A stretch of 56,002 nt of DNA from Candidatus Blautia faecipullorum. Lineage in GTDB: Bacteria > Bacillota > Clostridia > Lachnospirales > Lachnospiraceae. Shown piece by piece: positions 8,007 to 16,161 of the stretch (the first letter of the stretch is position 1; each line of letters opens with the position of its first letter). Under the pieces are notes generated by a model. The model did not search any database and had not been told where the DNA came from. It saw only the letters and a program-made list of their open reading frames with translations. The position numbers and the translations under genes were made by a program. The stretch spans positions 1 to 56,002 of the forward strand of contig DXEG01000022.1 in NCBI GenBank assembly GCA_019115125.1, in the 5' to 3' direction.

Positions 8007-8639
8007 ATGGATGTGAAACGTAAAAAAATCGGGATTATGGGCGGTACCTTCGACCCGATCCATGTAGGACACCTGATATTAGGAGAAAAGGCCCACGAAC
8101 AGCTCGGCCTGGACAAGGTATGGTTTATGCCAAGCGGAAACCCTCCTCATAAGCGGAACCGTGAAGGGCGTGCCAGTGACGAACAGCGGGTAGAGATGGT
8201 GAAAAGAGCTATTTCAGGAAATCCGCATTTTGAGCTTTCTCTTATAGAGATGAATGAAAACGGGTATACTTACACCTACAGGACGCTGGAAACATTAAAA
8301 CAACAAAATCCGGACACGGATTATTATTTCATCATCGGGGCAGATTCTCTGTACAATTTCGCCACATGGAAGGAGCCGGCCAGGATCTGCGGCGCCTGCA
8401 CGATCGTGGCCGCTTCCAGGAATCATATTCCGGCGCACAGCCTGGATCAGCAGATGACGTATCTTTCTCAGCAGTATAAGGGCTGCTTTATCCGCCTGGA
8501 CACCATGAATATTGATGTTTCCAGCCAGGATCTGCGGCGGTGGCTGAAAGAGGGCAGAAGCCTGCGCTATTATGTCCCTGATGATGTGATCGCCTATATC
8601 CGCAATAACCATATTTATATGACAGGAGGAATCCAATAG
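8007..8639 (+). CDS. nadD: Nicotinate-nucleotide adenylyltransferase
   Basis: 210 residues. GGTFDPIHVGH (residues 12-22) is the nucleotidyltransferase signature, PSGNPPHK follows, and DVSSQDLR gives the SSxxxR motif. It adenylates nicotinate mononucleotide in NAD synthesis. Ribosome binding site AGGAGG at 7992-7997. Slightly upstream of yqeK, the usual partner. Confidence 0.97.
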   Translation: MDVKRKKIGIMGGTFDPIHVGHLILGEKAHEQLGLDKVWFMPSGNPPHKRNREGRASDEQRVEMVKRAISGNPHFELSLIEMNENGYTYTYRTLETLKQQNPDTDYYFIIGADSLYNFATWKEPARICGACTIVAASRNHIPAHSLDQQMTYLSQQYKGCFIRLDTMNIDVSSQDLRRWLKEGRSLRYYVPDDVIAYIRNNHIYMTGGIQ

Positions 8640-8644
8640 GTATT

Positions 8645-9250
8645 ATGGCTGACTATGATATTGCAAAAATGCAGAAAAAATTGTCAAAATATCTGGACGA
8701 AGACCGTTACAACCACACGCTGGGAGTCATGTATACCAGCGCGGCTCTGGCTATGGTGCATGGCTGTAATCTGAGGGCCGCTCAGACGGCGGGGCTTCTT
8801 CACGACAGCGCGAAATGTATCCCAAATAAAAAGAAGCTGAAAATGTGCAGCCAACATAAAATACCCGTCACTGATTTTGAAAAGAGCCACCCCTTCCTAC
8901 TCCATGCCAAGCTTGGAGCGTATCTGGCAAAGGAGAAATATGGAGTGGAGGATGAGGAGATTCTCTCCGCCATTACTTATCATACTACCGGAAAGGCGGC
9001 CATGAGTCCTCTGGAAAAGATTGTCTATATTGCGGATTATATTGAACCGGGCCGGTTCAAGGCCCCTCATCTGGAGAATGTCAGAAAACTGGCGTTTCAG
9101 GATCTGGATGAGTGTATGTATGAGATCCTGAAAGACACTCTTGTTTTTCTGGAAGAGAATCCGAAGGATGTTGATTCAGCCACAAAAGACGCTTTTGTTT
9201 ATTATAAAGATCTACATATGGAAAGGCAAAGGAGCAGATTATCATCCTGA
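8645..9250 (+). CDS. yqeK: HD-domain protein YqeK, probable symmetrical Ap4A hydrolase
   Basis: 201 residues. HTLGVMYTSAALA, GLLHDSAK, HPFLLHAKLGA and YIADYIEPGR are the conserved HD metal-binding and family motifs. YqeK proteins split diadenosine tetraphosphate to two ADP. Located between nadD and rsfS, as in most Firmicutes. Confidence 0.93.
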   Translation: MADYDIAKMQKKLSKYLDEDRYNHTLGVMYTSAALAMVHGCNLRAAQTAGLLHDSAKCIPNKKKLKMCSQHKIPVTDFEKSHPFLLHAKLGAYLAKEKYGVEDEEILSAITYHTTGKAAMSPLEKIVYIADYIEPGRFKAPHLENVRKLAFQDLDECMYEILKDTLVFLEENPKDVDSATKDAFVYYKDLHMERQRSRLSS

Positions 9251-9271
9251 GCCGGAAAGGAGCGACCATCT

Positions 9272-9634
9272 ATGAATACAGAAAAAGAAATGACCCGTCT
9301 CGCGGTAAAAGCCCTGGATGAAAAAAAAGCCATGGATATTAAGATCATTGATATCCATGAGGTTTCCGTGCTGGCAGATTATTTTATTATTGCCAGCGGA
9401 AGCAATCAGAATCAGGTTCAGGCCATGGTAGACAATGTGGAGGAACAGCTTGGAAAAGCCGGACACGAACCGAAACAAATTGAAGGAACAAAAAATTCAA
9501 GCTGGATCCTTATGGATTACGGTGATCTGATCATTCATATTTTTGATGAGGAAAACCGTCTGTTTTACGATCTTGAAAGAATCTGGCGTGACGGAAAAGA
9601 AATATCCGCGGAAGAGTTTCTATCGCAGGAGTGA
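9272..9634 (+). CDS. rsfS: Ribosomal silencing factor RsfS
   Basis: 120 residues. ALDEKKAMDIKIIDIHEVS, DYFIIASGSNQNQVQA and WILMDYGDLIIHIF are family signatures. RsfS binds L14 and blocks subunit joining in starvation. Last gene of the plus-strand run; a decayed repeat copy and a strong terminator follow. Confidence 0.96.
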   Translation: MNTEKEMTRLAVKALDEKKAMDIKIIDIHEVSVLADYFIIASGSNQNQVQAMVDNVEEQLGKAGHEPKQIEGTKNSSWILMDYGDLIIHIFDEENRLFYDLERIWRDGKEISAEEFLSQE

Positions 9635-9688
9635 TATTGGTTTACCGTAAAATTATTATGTAAACATCACTTGTCTAAGAGCAATATA

Positions 9689-9718
9689 CATTAACGTAAC
9701 AAGCTATTTCCTATGATA
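9689..9718. repeat. Decayed partial copy of the 57-bp inverted-repeat element
   Basis: CATTAACG at 9689 through TTTCCTATGATA ending at 9718 matches the second half of the element at 55819-55875 in 24 of 30 positions, and all six differences are transitions. The left half is not clearly recognisable. Confidence 0.55.
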
Positions 9719-9722
9719 TAAT

Positions 9723-9767
9723 AAACAGACAGCAGCAATGGTCTGAGAATCGGCTGCTGTCTGTTTT
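9723..9767. terminator. Bidirectional terminator between rsfS and lexA
   Basis: AAACAGACAGCAGC (9723-9736) pairs perfectly with GCTGCTGTCTGTTT (9753-9766), with T on the plus-strand side and A on the other, so it can end both convergent transcripts. Confidence 0.9.
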
Positions 9768-9795
9768 ATTTCATGGATGCTGCCGGCATCCTGCT

Positions 9796-10416
9796 TCAGT
9801 TGTAAAAACGGAAGACACCAAATACCTTACCCAGGATCTGAAGCTCCCCCTGAACAAGAATCGGATCCATATGATCGTTCTCCGGCTGGAGACGATAGTA
9901 GCCGTCCTCTTTATAGAATGTTTTTACAGTGGCGGAATCCTCCACAAGAGCAACCACCATATCTCCATTTTCCGCGGAGGACTGCTGTTTTACAAGAACC
10001 TGATCCCCGTCGAAAATTCCTGCGTTTATCATGCTGTCGCCCTTTACCCTGAGCATAAAGCTCTGTTCATTGGGCATAAATTCCGCAGGAACAGGGAAAT
10101 ATGCCTCGATATTTTCTACGGCAAGTATCGGCTGTCCTGCCGCAACTGTGCCGATCAGAGGAACGTTGACTACCTCTCTGCGGACCAGATTAAACTGATC
10201 GTCAATGATCTCGATCGCTCTGGGCTTCGTGGCGTCTCTGCGTATATATCCATTTTTTTCCAGCGCCTCCAGATGAGAGTGGACAGAAGACGTAGATTTC
10301 AGATGGACTGCTTCACAGATTTCCCGGACAGCGGGGGGAAATCCTCTGTTTAAAATCTCGTTTTTGATATAATCTAAAATCTCCTGCTGTTTCTTGCTGA
10401 TTCTGCCGTACGCCAT
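9796..10416 (-). CDS. lexA: LexA SOS repressor
   Basis: 206 residues from the ATG at 10416 ([12 protein letters not shown]), which follows GGGAGGT with 7-base spacing. An N-terminal winged helix-turn-helix ([19 protein letters not shown]) is followed by the self-cleavage region with A93-G94 (VAAGQP), nucleophile S128 (KGDSMINAG) and K165 (ATVKTFYK). It represses DNA-damage genes and cleaves itself when RecA is activated. Its own promoter and a near-consensus LexA box lie upstream, suggesting autoregulation. Confidence 0.97.
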   Translation of the reverse strand: MAYGRISKKQQEILDYIKNEILNRGFPPAVREICEAVHLKSTSSVHSHLEALEKNGYIRRDATKPRAIEIIDDQFNLVRREVVNVPLIGTVAAGQPILAVENIEAYFPVPAEFMPNEQSFMLRVKGDSMINAGIFDGDQVLVKQQSSAENGDMVVALVEDSATVKTFYKEDGYYRLQPENDHMDPILVQGELQILGKVFGVFRFYN

Positions 10417-10456
10417 AGTAATACCTCCCAAATCTCCGGATGTTTCTGTTTTTTTG

Positions 10457-10485
10457 AGTATACCACACTTTTTTCAAAATAGCAA
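10457..10485 (-). promoter_or_regulatory. lexA promoter
   Basis: On the minus strand TTGCTA (10485-10480), 17 bases, TATACT (10462-10457). Confidence 0.7.
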
Positions 10486-10496
10486 ACAGATATTCG

Positions 10497-10508
10497 GAAA
10501 ATATGTTC
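10497..10508. promoter_or_regulatory. Putative LexA (SOS) box
   Basis: GAAAATATGTTC differs by one base from the perfect palindrome GAACATATGTTC, the core of the Gram-positive DinR/LexA box. It lies between the divergent lexA and HlyD-gene promoters. Confidence 0.5.
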
Positions 10509-10533
10509 GCGGATAAGAAATCATTTCTTTTTC

Positions 10534-10562
10534 TTGTCATTGATGTCTGAAAATGGTACAAT
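10534..10562 (+). promoter_or_regulatory. Promoter of the HlyD-like/SepF run
   Basis: TTGTCA (10534-10539), 17 bases, TACAAT (10557-10562). The start codon is about 290 bases downstream, so the transcript has a long leader. Confidence 0.75.
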
Positions 10563-10616
10563 AATTCTATATGTAGTATAAAAGGCGTCTGCATCAGCAG
10601 AGCCGTTGTATTTTTA

Positions 10617-10673
10617 TATCATAGGAAACACCTTGCTGCATTAATGTGTAAAAGTGCTGCGTTTCCTATGATA
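10617..10673. repeat. 57-bp inverted-repeat element, copy 1
   Basis: Ends TATCATAGGAAA and TTTCCTATGATA are perfect inverted repeats. The reverse complement aligns without gaps to the copy at 55819-55875, including a shared core CACTTTT and CATTAATGCAGCAA and a shared TTTTTG flank. Lies inside the leader of the next gene, so it would be transcribed and can fold as a hairpin. Confidence 0.85.
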
Positions 10674-10815
10674 CAAAAAGCACTTCGTGCAGCGATGCGC
10701 ACAGATGCGCGCGGTATGATACTGCTTCGCAATACGCATCTGGCGCGCAAAGAGTACAAGTCCCTCATGAGTGAGGGATATAGGGAGTTGAAGAGGACTT
10801 GTCCTCTTTGTTCTA
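10674..10815 (+). promoter_or_regulatory. Structured leader with mutually exclusive hairpins
   Basis: Four more potential stems follow the repeat: GCAC-TTC-GTGC (10680-10690), CAGATGCG (10702-10709) with CGCATCTG (10735-10742), TCCCTCA-TGAG-TGAGGGA (10761-10778), and ACAAGTCC (10756-10763) with GGACTTGT (10795-10802). The last competes with AAGAGGA-CTTG-TCCTCTT (10791-10808), which is followed by TTGTTCT and looks terminator-like. No known riboswitch class was recognised. Confidence 0.45.
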
Positions 10816-10849
10816 CTGTTTTCATGAAAGAATTAAAGGAGGCATGTAC

Positions 10850-12262
10850 TTGCCCAGCAGAAATAATAAAAATCCCAGAGATCCGGGATTTCTCTCAAAA
10901 ATAAGAAAAATATTCAGTCTCAACATCGGTACGATTTTATTCGGACTTTTGTTTCTATATATGATTTTCAGCGCCATTCTGTATCTGACTTCCACAAGGA
11001 TAGAGTCGTACCAGGTGATTGCCGGTCCTCTTTCCAGAAATGAGACCTATACGGGCCTGGCCATACGGGAAGAATCCGTTCAGCAGGCAGAAACCGGGGG
11101 GTATGTGACTTATTATGCCAGAGAGGGAAATAAGATCAACGCGGACGGCATCGTATACGGAATCAGCGGCACGCAGACGCCCGAAAGCACTGCCGAACTT
11201 TCAGCAGAGGAGCTTTCTTCCATACGGAATGAAATGATGAGCTTTTCCAAGGGATTTAACCCAAGCAATTTTAACAGCACCTACAGCTTTAAATACAAGC
11301 TTGAGGGGAACATTCTTCAGTATGCGGGCGCCTCAGGAAGCGGAGGGGATTCTTCTTCCGTGGTTACTCTGGGAAATCAGAATATCTTTAAGGCGGACAG
11401 CGACGGGATCGTTCTGTATTCCATGGACGGGTATGAAGAAAAAACAACGGATAATCTTACTCTGGCAGACTTTGACCAGAACTCCTACCACGAAACAGAT
11501 CTGAAAACAAGCAGCGCTGTGAACGGCGGAGATAACGTTTATACGCTTATTACAGACGAACGCTGGAGCCTTCTGATCCCTCTGAGCAGCAAGCAGGCAA
11601 CAAAGCTCGCGGACAGGACCGCCGTGCGTGTAAAGTTCCTGAAGGACGGCATGACACAGAGCGGTGATTTTTCCATTGTAGAGATCGAAGGCCAGCAGTT
11701 TGGCAAGATCGACTTCAATAAAGGGCTGATCCGGTACGCGTCGGACCGCTTTCTGGAGATCGAGCTGGTAACTAATACGGTAACCGGGCTGAAGATTCCC
11801 CTTTCTTCCATTGTCACGAAGGAATTTTATAAAATCCCTTCCGAATATGCCACAACCAATGAGGACAGCCAGGAAACAGGATTTATGGTGACAGGCGTCA
11901 ATAACGACGGCAATGAGGTCAATACCTTTGTGACCGCTACGATTTACGCCGGCATAGAGGATGGCAGTGCTTCCGACGGCGGGGAATCCGGATTGACCTA
12001 TTATGTTGACAAGAAGGATTTCAAGGAAGGAGACGTCGTTGAAAACCAGAAAAACGGGGAGCGTTATGTGGTAAAAGACGTGGGCGTTCTGGAGGGGGTA
12101 TACTGCATCAATCAGGGCTTCTCTGTATTCCGCAGGATCGAGCTTCTGGATCAGAATGAAGAATATGCGATTGTTTCCAAGAATACTTCCTACGGCCTTT
12201 CGCTTTATGATCATATCGTGCGGAACGCGGATGAAGTGGATGAAGCAGAAATTCTGTATTAA
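10850..12262 (+). CDS. HlyD-like envelope protein with one N-terminal membrane segment
   Basis: 470 residues from the TTG at 10850, which has AAAGGAGG at the ideal 7-base distance; the ATG at 10844 is too close. A basic N-terminus is followed by a membrane segment at about residues 25-46 and a large extracellular region with lipoyl/barrel-sandwich-like stretches, resembling HlyD-family adaptor annotations common at this locus in Lachnospiraceae. No exporter or ATPase gene is adjacent; the neighbours downstream are YggS, SepF and YlmH, so a cell-envelope or division role is an inference from context only. Confidence 0.65.
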   Translation: MPSRNNKNPRDPGFLSKIRKIFSLNIGTILFGLLFLYMIFSAILYLTSTRIESYQVIAGPLSRNETYTGLAIREESVQQAETGGYVTYYAREGNKINADGIVYGISGTQTPESTAELSAEELSSIRNEMMSFSKGFNPSNFNSTYSFKYKLEGNILQYAGASGSGGDSSSVVTLGNQNIFKADSDGIVLYSMDGYEEKTTDNLTLADFDQNSYHETDLKTSSAVNGGDNVYTLITDERWSLLIPLSSKQATKLADRTAVRVKFLKDGMTQSGDFSIVEIEGQQFGKIDFNKGLIRYASDRFLEIELVTNTVTGLKIPLSSIVTKEFYKIPSEYATTNEDSQETGFMVTGVNNDGNEVNTFVTATIYAGIEDGSASDGGESGLTYYVDKKDFKEGDVVENQKNGERYVVKDVGVLEGVYCINQGFSVFRRIELLDQNEEYAIVSKNTSYGLSLYDHIVRNADEVDEAEILY

Positions 12263-12315
12263 GATACTGGTACCCGCAAAAACATGTGGATTAAATAATA
12301 GGGAGGTAACATCCT

Positions 12316-13005
12316 TTGGTAGCAGACAATTTAGAAAAAGTAAAAGAAAACATAGCAGAGGCCTGCCGGAAAGCCGGCCGCGATCCCGGGGAGGTAACCT
12401 TGATCGCGGTGAGCAAGACCAAGCCTGTAGAGCTTTTGAGAGAGGCTTATGACGCGGGAGCCAGATGCTTCGGTGAAAATAAGGTTCAGGAGATCATGGA
12501 TAAATATCCCCAGCTTCCGGCAGACATTCAATGGCATATGATCGGCCATCTCCAGCGGAATAAAGTAAAATATATTGTCGATAAAGTAAAAATGATACAT
12601 TCGGTGGACTCCCTGCGTCTTGCGGAAACCATTGAGCAGGAAGCCTCCAAGCGCGGGGTTCAGGTGCCAGTCCTTCTTGAGGTAAACGTAGCGCAGGAGG
12701 AAAGCAAATTCGGCCTTAAGACAGACGAAGTGCTGCCTCTGGCGGAAGCTGTTTCCGCCTTTCCTCACATAAAGATCCAGGGCCTTATGACGATAGCTCC
12801 TTATGTGGACGATCCGGAAGAAAACAGAGGCATTTTCCGGCAATTAAAAAAATTAAGTGTTGACATTGAGGCCAAAAACATTAATAATGTTACTATGAGC
12901 GTCCTGAGTATGGGTATGACCGGAGACTATCAGGTGGCTGTACAGGAGGGCGCGACTATGGTTCGTGTCGGAACCGGAATCTTTGGTGAAAGATACTATT
13001 TTTGA
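12316..13005 (+). CDS. PLP homeostasis protein YggS/YlmE
   Basis: 229 residues with TTG start behind GGGAGGT (12301). LIAVSKTKP contains the PLP-binding lysine, FGENKVQE, WHMIGHLQRNK and LSMGMTGDY are family signatures. The fold is that of the alanine racemase barrel without a known catalytic activity; the protein controls free PLP. Next to sepF, as in many Gram-positive division clusters (ylmE). Confidence 0.95.
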   Translation: MVADNLEKVKENIAEACRKAGRDPGEVTLIAVSKTKPVELLREAYDAGARCFGENKVQEIMDKYPQLPADIQWHMIGHLQRNKVKYIVDKVKMIHSVDSLRLAETIEQEASKRGVQVPVLLEVNVAQEESKFGLKTDEVLPLAEAVSAFPHIKIQGLMTIAPYVDDPEENRGIFRQLKKLSVDIEAKNINNVTMSVLSMGMTGDYQVAVQEGATMVRVGTGIFGERYYF

Positions 13006-13038
13006 TAACGATAAGATGAATAAGGATTGGAGATTAAA

Positions 13039-13671
13039 ATGAGCGTTTTAGATAAGCTTTTAGATGCTGTAAAACTGAACGATAACTATGATGAGGATGA
13101 ATTCCTGGACGACGACGTGCTTGACGAGACCGATGAGGATTTTCTGGATGACGACCAGGATGAAAAACCTGTCAGAAAATTCTTCCAGAAATTCGGCAAG
13201 AAAAGAGACGCAGAAGATGATCTCGACGATTATGACTTTGATGATGATGAACCGGAAAAAACAGTTCCAAAATATACTTCCAAAACCGCTTCTGTGAGCA
13301 AGGCTCCTGCCAGACAGGAAAAACCTGTGCGGACCTCCTCCAAGATCACACCCATGAGAAACAGCAGAAGAAACAGTCAGTCTGCTAATATGGAGGTTTG
13401 CGTTATCAAGCCTTCCTCTATGGAGGATACCCGTGAGATCGCGGATACTCTTGTTGACAACTCCACGGTAATCCTGAATCTTGAGGGTATTGACGTAGAG
13501 CTGGCCCAGAGGATCATTGATTTTACCTCCGGCGCATGTTACTCTCTGGGCGGAAGTCTGCAGAAGGTGTCCAGTTACATTTTTGTACTTGGGCCGTCCA
13601 ATGTGGATATTACCGGAGATCTTCAGAATATCTTAGGAGGTTCCGTTCCGTCTGTCAGAGCGGGATATTAA
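13039..13671 (+). CDS. sepF: Cell division protein SepF
   Basis: 210 residues from the ATG at 13039 (MSVLDKLLDAVKLND), an amphipathic N-terminal helix expected to bind membrane. A long Asp/Glu-rich linker (about residues 18-85) is followed by the SepF core (VCVIKPSSMEDTREIADTL ... ARRIIDF-like region, GSVPSVRAGY end). SepF tethers and bundles FtsZ. The acidic linker is longer than in B. subtilis SepF (about 150 residues). Confidence 0.93.
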   Translation: MSVLDKLLDAVKLNDNYDEDEFLDDDVLDETDEDFLDDDQDEKPVRKFFQKFGKKRDAEDDLDDYDFDDDEPEKTVPKYTSKTASVSKAPARQEKPVRTSSKITPMRNSRRNSQSANMEVCVIKPSSMEDTREIADTLVDNSTVILNLEGIDVELAQRIIDFTSGACYSLGGSLQKVSSYIFVLGPSNVDITGDLQNILGGSVPSVRAGY

Positions 13672-13677
13672 TACGCA

Positions 13678-14430
13678 ATGGAAAAAGATGATTTTTTCAT
13701 AAAAAGAATCCGGGAATTGGCAAATCTCTCTTATCAGAGAGATATTGTCACTTTTTCGGATTTTCTTAATTTGAATGAACAAAGCCTTGTAAATACCCAG
13801 ATCTCTTCTTTTTCCGGAGTGACGGTGGAATATTTCGGCGGATATAACGAAGCGGAGCGCGTTATTGCCGCTTTTTATCCTCCTACTGTTGGATTTTCCT
13901 GGAATTACCCTGTTTGCTGCCTGAAAATAGAACCAAAATCCGCAAAATTCTCAGAGCCCCTGACACACAGAGATTATCTTGGCGCTGTCTTGAATCTTGG
14001 GATAGAGCGGACTGTAACAGGTGATATTCTTGTACAGGATCAGGCTGCGTGGATGTTTTGTCATACCAGGATCTCGGACTTTCTTATAGAAAATCTAAGC
14101 CGCATCAGACATACGGCCGTCACAGTTTCACGGGCGGATAATCCGGCGGAAATTCCCGGCCCCCGGCTTGTTCCGGTATCCGGCACCTGTTCCTCCGTCC
14201 GTCTGGATTCATTGATCGCGCTGGCCTTTAGAGCTTCCAGAAGTAGCATGGTTTCGTATATCAGCGGCGGTCAGGTTTTTGTCAACGGCCGTCAGATCAC
14301 TTCGAACGGCTACGAGCCAAAGGAAGGAGATATTGTTTCCGTAAGAGGAAAAGGGCGTTTCCTTTTTCAGGGCGCTTCAGGGCAGACAAAAAAAGGACGG
14401 ATCAGCGTGCGGCTGCTGCGGTACCAGTAA
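13678..14430 (+). CDS. ylmH: S4-domain RNA-binding protein YlmH
   Basis: 250 residues. The N-terminal YlmH domain includes FGGYNEAER and RDYLGAVLNLGIER; the C-terminal S4 domain (about residues 180-245) contains RLDSLIALAFRASRS and VFVNGRQ. YlmH proteins act on ribosomes and were linked to division because of their place next to sepF. Starts 6 bases after sepF. Confidence 0.93.
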   Translation: MEKDDFFIKRIRELANLSYQRDIVTFSDFLNLNEQSLVNTQISSFSGVTVEYFGGYNEAERVIAAFYPPTVGFSWNYPVCCLKIEPKSAKFSEPLTHRDYLGAVLNLGIERTVTGDILVQDQAAWMFCHTRISDFLIENLSRIRHTAVTVSRADNPAEIPGPRLVPVSGTCSSVRLDSLIALAFRASRSSMVSYISGGQVFVNGRQITSNGYEPKEGDIVSVRGKGRFLFQGASGQTKKGRISVRLLRYQ

Positions 14431-14446
14431 AATACAGGAGGCATTT

Positions 14447-15538
14447 ATGGCAGAAGAAGTATTAAAAGTTAAACGTAGCGGGGAATTTTATTACCCTATT
14501 TATTTTGAGAACGATTTTCAGGGACTGGCAGACGCGGTGCGGGCCGAAGGGCTGGAAGGAAGGACTGTCTGTATTGTCACAGATTCAAATGTAGCTCCTC
14601 TCTATGCCGAAGAGGTAAAAAAGCAGCTTTCCATGGCTGCCGACAGAGTTTTTCTTTTTTCTTTTGACGCGGGAGAAGCCAATAAAAACCTTGATACGGT
14701 GCAGAAGCTCTATGAGACCCTGATTCTCAATAAAATGGACAGAAAAGGGATCCTGGTCGCTCTGGGAGGCGGCGTAGTGGGGGATCTTGCCGGGTTCTGC
14801 GCCGCCACCTATCTGAGGGGAATTGATTTTATACAGATCCCGACGACGCTGCTTGCGCAGGTGGACAGCAGTGTAGGCGGAAAGACCGGAGTGGATTTCC
14901 AGCAGTATAAAAATATGGTCGGCGCGTTCCATCAGCCCCGGCTTGTATATATGAATATGGCTGCTCTGAAAAGTCTTTCTGACGCGGAATTCGCCTGTGG
15001 AATGGGAGAGGTGCTGAAAACAGGGCTGATCTGCGACGGAGAATTTTTCCGTTCTGTCTGCAGGGCGAAAACCTCCGTTCAGAGCCGGGAGCCCGGCAGT
15101 CTTGCCGCCATCATCCGCAGATGCTGTGAGATCAAAGCCGGAGTAGTGGAGCGCGATCCCAGAGAACAGGGGGAGAGAGCGCTGCTGAACCTTGGACACA
15201 CAGTAGGGCACGCCGTAGAAAAGCTGATGGATTTCCGTCTTCTTCACGGACAGTGCGTCAGTATCGGTCTTGCGGCGGCGGCGGCTATTTCCAAAAGCCG
15301 CGGGCTTCTCACAGAAGCGGAATATAAAGAAATTATCAGCGGATGCATGATGTTTGATCTTCCCACCTGCATATCCGGACTAAAAGCGGAGGATATCCTG
15401 GCTGCCACCAAGAATGACAAGAAAATGGACCAGGGACAGATCAAATTCATTTTAATGAAAGGAATCGGCCGCAGCTTTGTGGACAAAACAGTTACCGATG
15501 GCGAGCTGTCCGCAGGAATCAGGGAGATCCTTAAATGA
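14447..15538 (+). CDS. aroB: 3-dehydroquinate synthase
   Basis: 363 residues, usual length. GGGVVGDLAGFCA, PTTLLAQVDSSVGGKTGV and the metal-binding LNLGHTVGHA are diagnostic. Converts DAHP to 3-dehydroquinate in the shikimate pathway with NAD and a divalent metal. Its stop overlaps the lspA start (ATGA), so the two are translationally coupled, although their functions are unrelated. Confidence 0.97.
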   Translation: MAEEVLKVKRSGEFYYPIYFENDFQGLADAVRAEGLEGRTVCIVTDSNVAPLYAEEVKKQLSMAADRVFLFSFDAGEANKNLDTVQKLYETLILNKMDRKGILVALGGGVVGDLAGFCAATYLRGIDFIQIPTTLLAQVDSSVGGKTGVDFQQYKNMVGAFHQPRLVYMNMAALKSLSDAEFACGMGEVLKTGLICDGEFFRSVCRAKTSVQSREPGSLAAIIRRCCEIKAGVVERDPREQGERALLNLGHTVGHAVEKLMDFRLLHGQCVSIGLAAAAAISKSRGLLTEAEYKEIISGCMMFDLPTCISGLKAEDILAATKNDKKMDQGQIKFILMKGIGRSFVDKTVTDGELSAGIREILK

Positions 15539-16083
15539 TGAAAAGAAAAGAGAACCGGAAGTCCGGATGCTCCGGCCCCCAATGCGCGCTTATTTTCGCG
15601 GCGGGAATTCTTTTGCTGGCCGCGGTTGACCAGGGCCTGAAATATCTGGCCTCCATCACTCTGAAGGGAACAGAGGGCGTTACTCTGATTCCGGGTATTT
15701 TGGAACTTCAGTATCTGGAGAACAGAGGTATGGCCTTCGGTATGCTGCAGGGAAAGCAGATATTGTTTCTGATATTCTGTCTTGCTTTTTTTGCCCTGAT
15801 CATCTATATCTTTGTAAGAATACCAAAAAACAGATATTTTCTGCCGCTGGTCGTTACAGGCGTTTTTCTGGCAGGAGGAGCGGCCGGGAATTTTATTGAC
15901 CGTCTTTTCAGGGGATATGTCATTGATTTTATCTATTTCTCCTGCATAGATTTTCCAATTTTTAACGCTGCGGATATTTTTGTCGTCTGCGGAGGAATCG
16001 CGCTGGTCCTTTTGACTTTGTTCAGATACCAGGACGGTGATTTTGAATTTCTTTCCGGCAAGCACAGGAAAACCGAAAATTGA
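15535..16083 (+). CDS. lspA: Lipoprotein signal peptidase (signal peptidase II)
   Basis: 182 residues with four membrane segments (about 17-33, 76-96, 103-118, 147-164). Catalytic aspartates D122 (GNFIDRLFRG) and D147 (FNAADIFV) are present. It removes signal peptides from prolipoproteins. Followed by rluD, the common Gram-positive order. Confidence 0.95.
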   Translation: MMKRKENRKSGCSGPQCALIFAAGILLLAAVDQGLKYLASITLKGTEGVTLIPGILELQYLENRGMAFGMLQGKQILFLIFCLAFFALIIYIFVRIPKNRYFLPLVVTGVFLAGGAAGNFIDRLFRGYVIDFIYFSCIDFPIFNAADIFVVCGGIALVLLTLFRYQDGDFEFLSGKHRKTEN

Positions 16084-16161
16084 CTTTTGGGTATTTTTTT
16101 ATGAAGGCGTCCCCGTGTGGAGGGGCGCGAACATATATCAACGATCATAGGATAACTGGAA

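Noticed and set aside
10644..10904. 86-codon plus-strand frame in the HlyD leader
   Set aside because: It starts inside the repeat element, has no ribosome binding site and overlaps the real gene start; explained by structured leader sequence.
11333..12214. 293-codon open frame on the minus strand opposite the HlyD-like gene
   Set aside because: Antisense shadow; composition is unlike a real protein and no start signal is seen.
16141..16160. GATCATAGGATAA resembling one end of the 57-bp element
   Set aside because: Only about nine bases match and no second end is nearby; probably chance.
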